This document shows, piece by piece, positions 33,200-35,292 of a stretch of DNA of 35,292 bases (position 1 is its first letter; the number at the start of each line of letters is the position of its first letter). Both the position numbers and the translations under genes were made by a program. Below the pieces are notes generated by a model, which saw nothing but the letters and a program-made list of their open reading frames with translations, was not told where the DNA came from and searched no databases. The stretch is from Phallusia fumigata (taxonomy: Eukaryota > Chordata > Ascidiacea > Phlebobranchia > Ascidiidae), in assembly GCA_008931825.1 (NCBI GenBank), contig QXVZ01002838.1, forward strand, positions 1 to 35,292. The letters are read 5' to 3'.

Positions 33200-34500
33200 G
33201 GGTCCCCTCCACCAAGGGAACACATATTGTTTTTACGCTGTTTTTTTCTTAATTTATTTTTTTCTGTCTAACACGAGATTGTTTACACGTTTTAAGCATG
33301 AAGGAGTTGTCCAAATTTCTTCAAATTTTCACATATGATAGATGTGTATCTGAAGTTGTGCACTGTCAATTTTTTACCCCAATTCACTCATCGGTTCACC
33401 CACACGCCCCAAAAATGTAAAATTTTAGTAGTATTTAACAAAGTAAGTTACCTAGAAGTTTTTCTATTTTGACAGCTGGTACAATGCATTGTATTGTAAT
33501 GTATTTTGTGACTTTTTCAAGTCACCCATTTTTAACCTTTTTAACCCCAAATATTTAGTTTTTTGTTTACATGCCTTTTACTTCAGACATACTAATCCAA
33601 ATGTATTGAAAATTAGGACGTAGATATGCAGGGTGCTCCTTATAGGTTGTTTAAAATTTTAGCCTGATCGGTCAAGTATTTACCCTTGCAGCCACAAATA
33701 TGTGTATAACAGCTGGCTGTTTTGCTCCAAATGCAAAACGACCTGACGCAAGGGATTGATGATTTTATAACTGAAGCGGCGCAACGCTCAGAGGTTGGTC
33801 ACAGGCTTCTACTTCACACATAAACAGGCGTTAATGGGGTGCGGCCAGGTGGGCGTTTCATTTTAATCGTCTTGTTTTATGACGGACGAAGCTCAGCCCC
33901 CCCTATTACATCACTGGTTTAGGTGATTGCGTAGCGTAACGTGAAATGGTTCTGCTAAATAATGTTGAAAACGTGATACATTACAATAACTTTGCTTTCA
34001 CTTACAGTTCTACTCTATTGTACAAAAGCACGTAACCACATGGTTAGTTGGTTAAGAAGCGTAATGTTGTTGTTGAATTTGTAGCGCATTACTGAAACTG
34101 CGCTGAAGAGATTTGTTAAGAGTTTGTTGCGGCTCGGCTAATAGTCACTGTAGGTCAAACTCTTAGTTAGTGGGGCTGTGGGGTTTAAATTGTGTTGTTT
34201 ACAGTAAGATTGTAATTGGCATAATGTAAAAAATGATTTGGTAAGAATATATGTGGAAATCTTTTCTTTTTGTTTTCCCATTGATTTTTAAACTGATCAC
34301 ATCCTAAAACATCGCTACTATTCAGAAACTGCATGTGTGTGGGGACCCATATGTTTGTGCTAGCAGAAACAATCATGTTATAAAATGCCAAGGGAATTCG
34401 GGACCCAATGTTATGCAGACATTGAATATCTATCCAACATAATGAAGGAAATGGTACATGTGGAAAACATCAATTTAAAGTGGTAGTGTATGTGGAATAA
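33200..34500. repeat. Dispersed repeat family, copy C, split by an insertion at about 33770-34430
   Basis: 33300-33768 matches 14680-15140, and 34432-34500 matches 15160-15225 (ATCCAACATAA.GAAGGAAATG, GTGGAAAACATCAATTT, GTGGTAGTGTATGTGGAA). The two parts are contiguous in copy A, but about 660 bases of unrelated, somewhat GC-richer DNA separate them here. The insert has no recognisable coding region or terminal repeats. The whole lies in the presumed intron between the DEATH-1 exons of the second NLR gene. Confidence 0.65.
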
Positions 34501-34657
34501 AAATATGGAGTATTTTAAACATTATGGCTGGGTGATGAAAAAATCTGTGTTACTCGTTTGAATAATAAAAAGGCTGTTTTTAACAGTCTTTTTTAATGCC
34601 ACAAAGTGACAACTGTTTTAACCATATCTCTTTTCTTATGTTATTTTTGAACCACAG

Positions 34658-34785
34658 TAGAGAAAAACAAGGGACTTGATGCTGGGATAGAAATACTTTA
34701 CAAAATGAGATGAACAACCAGAAAAGAAATGAAAAAATTGATGAAGTTTTAGCAGACAACCATGTGAAGAAGTGTATTGTAAGAA
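34658..34785 (+). pseudogene. Second DEATH-1 exon of the downstream NLR gene, with a frameshift (paralogue of NLR exon 3)
   Basis: It is bounded by TTTTTGAACCACAG and GTGAGT. The first part reads EKNKGLDAGIEILYKM in the expected phase, then meets TGA (34712-34714). The second part reads RNEKIDEVLADNHVKKCIV in another frame, matching RNPLVDQILAHSDVKMSII of the intact paralogue. The exon is 128 nt; a multiple of three like the 123-nt counterpart is required by the conserved phases. A one-base loss or two-base gain near 34709 explains both facts. It may be a true inactivating change, an allele, or a sequencing error beside a poorly assembled region. Confidence 0.65.
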
Positions 34786-34857
34786 GTGAGTCAAACTAAT
34801 CCTGAGTGGTCATTGTTCGACTTATTGATAACAGATGGCAAATTGTTACCACATATT

Positions 34858-34930
34858 CAGTGGTTGGCAAACTGTGGGCCGCAGCCCAATTGTGGGCTGC
34901 GTGGTGTATAGGAGCTGGATCCTGACGCGA
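34858..34930. repeat. hAT-like terminus with hairpin
   Basis: CAGTGGTTGGCAAACTGTGG followed by GCCGC is a typical hAT-MITE terminal sequence. It contains an inverted repeat, GCAGCCCA...TGGGCTGC. It lies in the presumed intron after the frameshifted NLR exon. The opposite end was not located and may lie outside the window. Confidence 0.5.
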
Positions 34931-35193
34931 TTGCAAGGCCAAAGCACGGAGTTGTACTCCATTGCACCACATGTACCCCGTGATTATTTGACATGACAAA
35001 TAATTGTTTAAGGGATGCATTGTGATGAAACAGTTATTTAACAAAACAAAATTAATTGTTATGTAACAAATGAATTGTGATGGAACAATAAATGTCTGGA
35101 ACTCATGAATAGTAAAGTAAAGTGTACTCGGCATGAATTTAATTGGCCAATTTAAACAAACAAAAATGTGGTTTTTACACAAAAAAAATTGAT

Positions 35194-35292
35194 TAATGTT
35201 AGAAGACATTTTCAATGCAATTTTATGAAACAAACTTGTCTGTGTGGGCCTCCAGTTAAGATTAAATAGGGAATTTGGGCCTTCGTAAAAAA
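35194..35292. repeat. 99-bp exact duplicate of 31209-31307 at the window end
   Basis: All 99 bases up to the end of the window are identical to the start of the gap-bounded contig. The match may continue past the window. Besides true duplication, the simplest reading is that the contig belongs here. Confidence 0.9.

Noticed and set aside
1..35292. tRNA or rRNA genes, CRISPR arrays, bacterial operons or phage genes
   Set aside because: No cloverleaf with proper A and B boxes, no rRNA-like blocks and no regularly spaced short repeats were seen. Gene structure is eukaryotic throughout.

Overview
This is eukaryotic nuclear DNA: AT-rich, with split genes, short GT-AG introns, AATAAA-type polyadenylation signals and fragments of several transposon families. 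The best guess for the organism is a tunicate of the Ciona type. That rests on compact metazoan genes, small introns, an intronless ECHS1 and a DEATH-NACHT-LRR gene cluster. It is an inference from gene content, not a database match.

Layout. (1) Positions 830-3772, minus strand: the 5' part of a secreted zona pellucida (ZP) domain gene. Five exons were assembled by matching splice phases, starting with a signal-peptide exon; 136-240 may be the last exon. (2) 3773-6180: intergenic, with a 674-bp terminal-inverted-repeat element. (3) 6181-10734, plus: a complete seven-exon ARMC1 orthologue (297 aa). (4) 12485-13357, plus: an intronless mitochondrial enoyl-CoA hydratase ECHS1 (290 aa). (5) 13358-16956: repeat-rich intergenic DNA. 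(6) 16957-29128, plus: a 21-exon NLR-type gene of about 1509 aa. Its predicted order is DEATH-DEATH-NACHT-LRR-ZU5-UPA. (7) 29129-35292: repeats and the first exons of a second, paralogous NLR gene. Two single-N gaps there bracket a contig that appears to be misplaced.

The standout is the NLR. Behind its LRRs it has a ZU5-UPA module laid out like the FIIND of NLRP1/CARD8 or the ZU5-UPA of PIDD. The self-cleavage site known as HF/S or SF/S in those families reads His-Phe-Cys here. The protein has tandem DEATH domains at the N terminus and no recognisable CARD or DEATH domain after the UPA. Three of the four upstream N-terminal exons recur downstream, so the locus is a tandem NLR cluster.

The remaining genes are housekeeping (ARMC1: mitochondrial distribution; ECHS1: beta-oxidation) or extracellular matrix (ZP). 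They show no functional link to the NLR genes. All exon structures are read by eye from splice signals, phase consistency and family motifs, and need transcript support.
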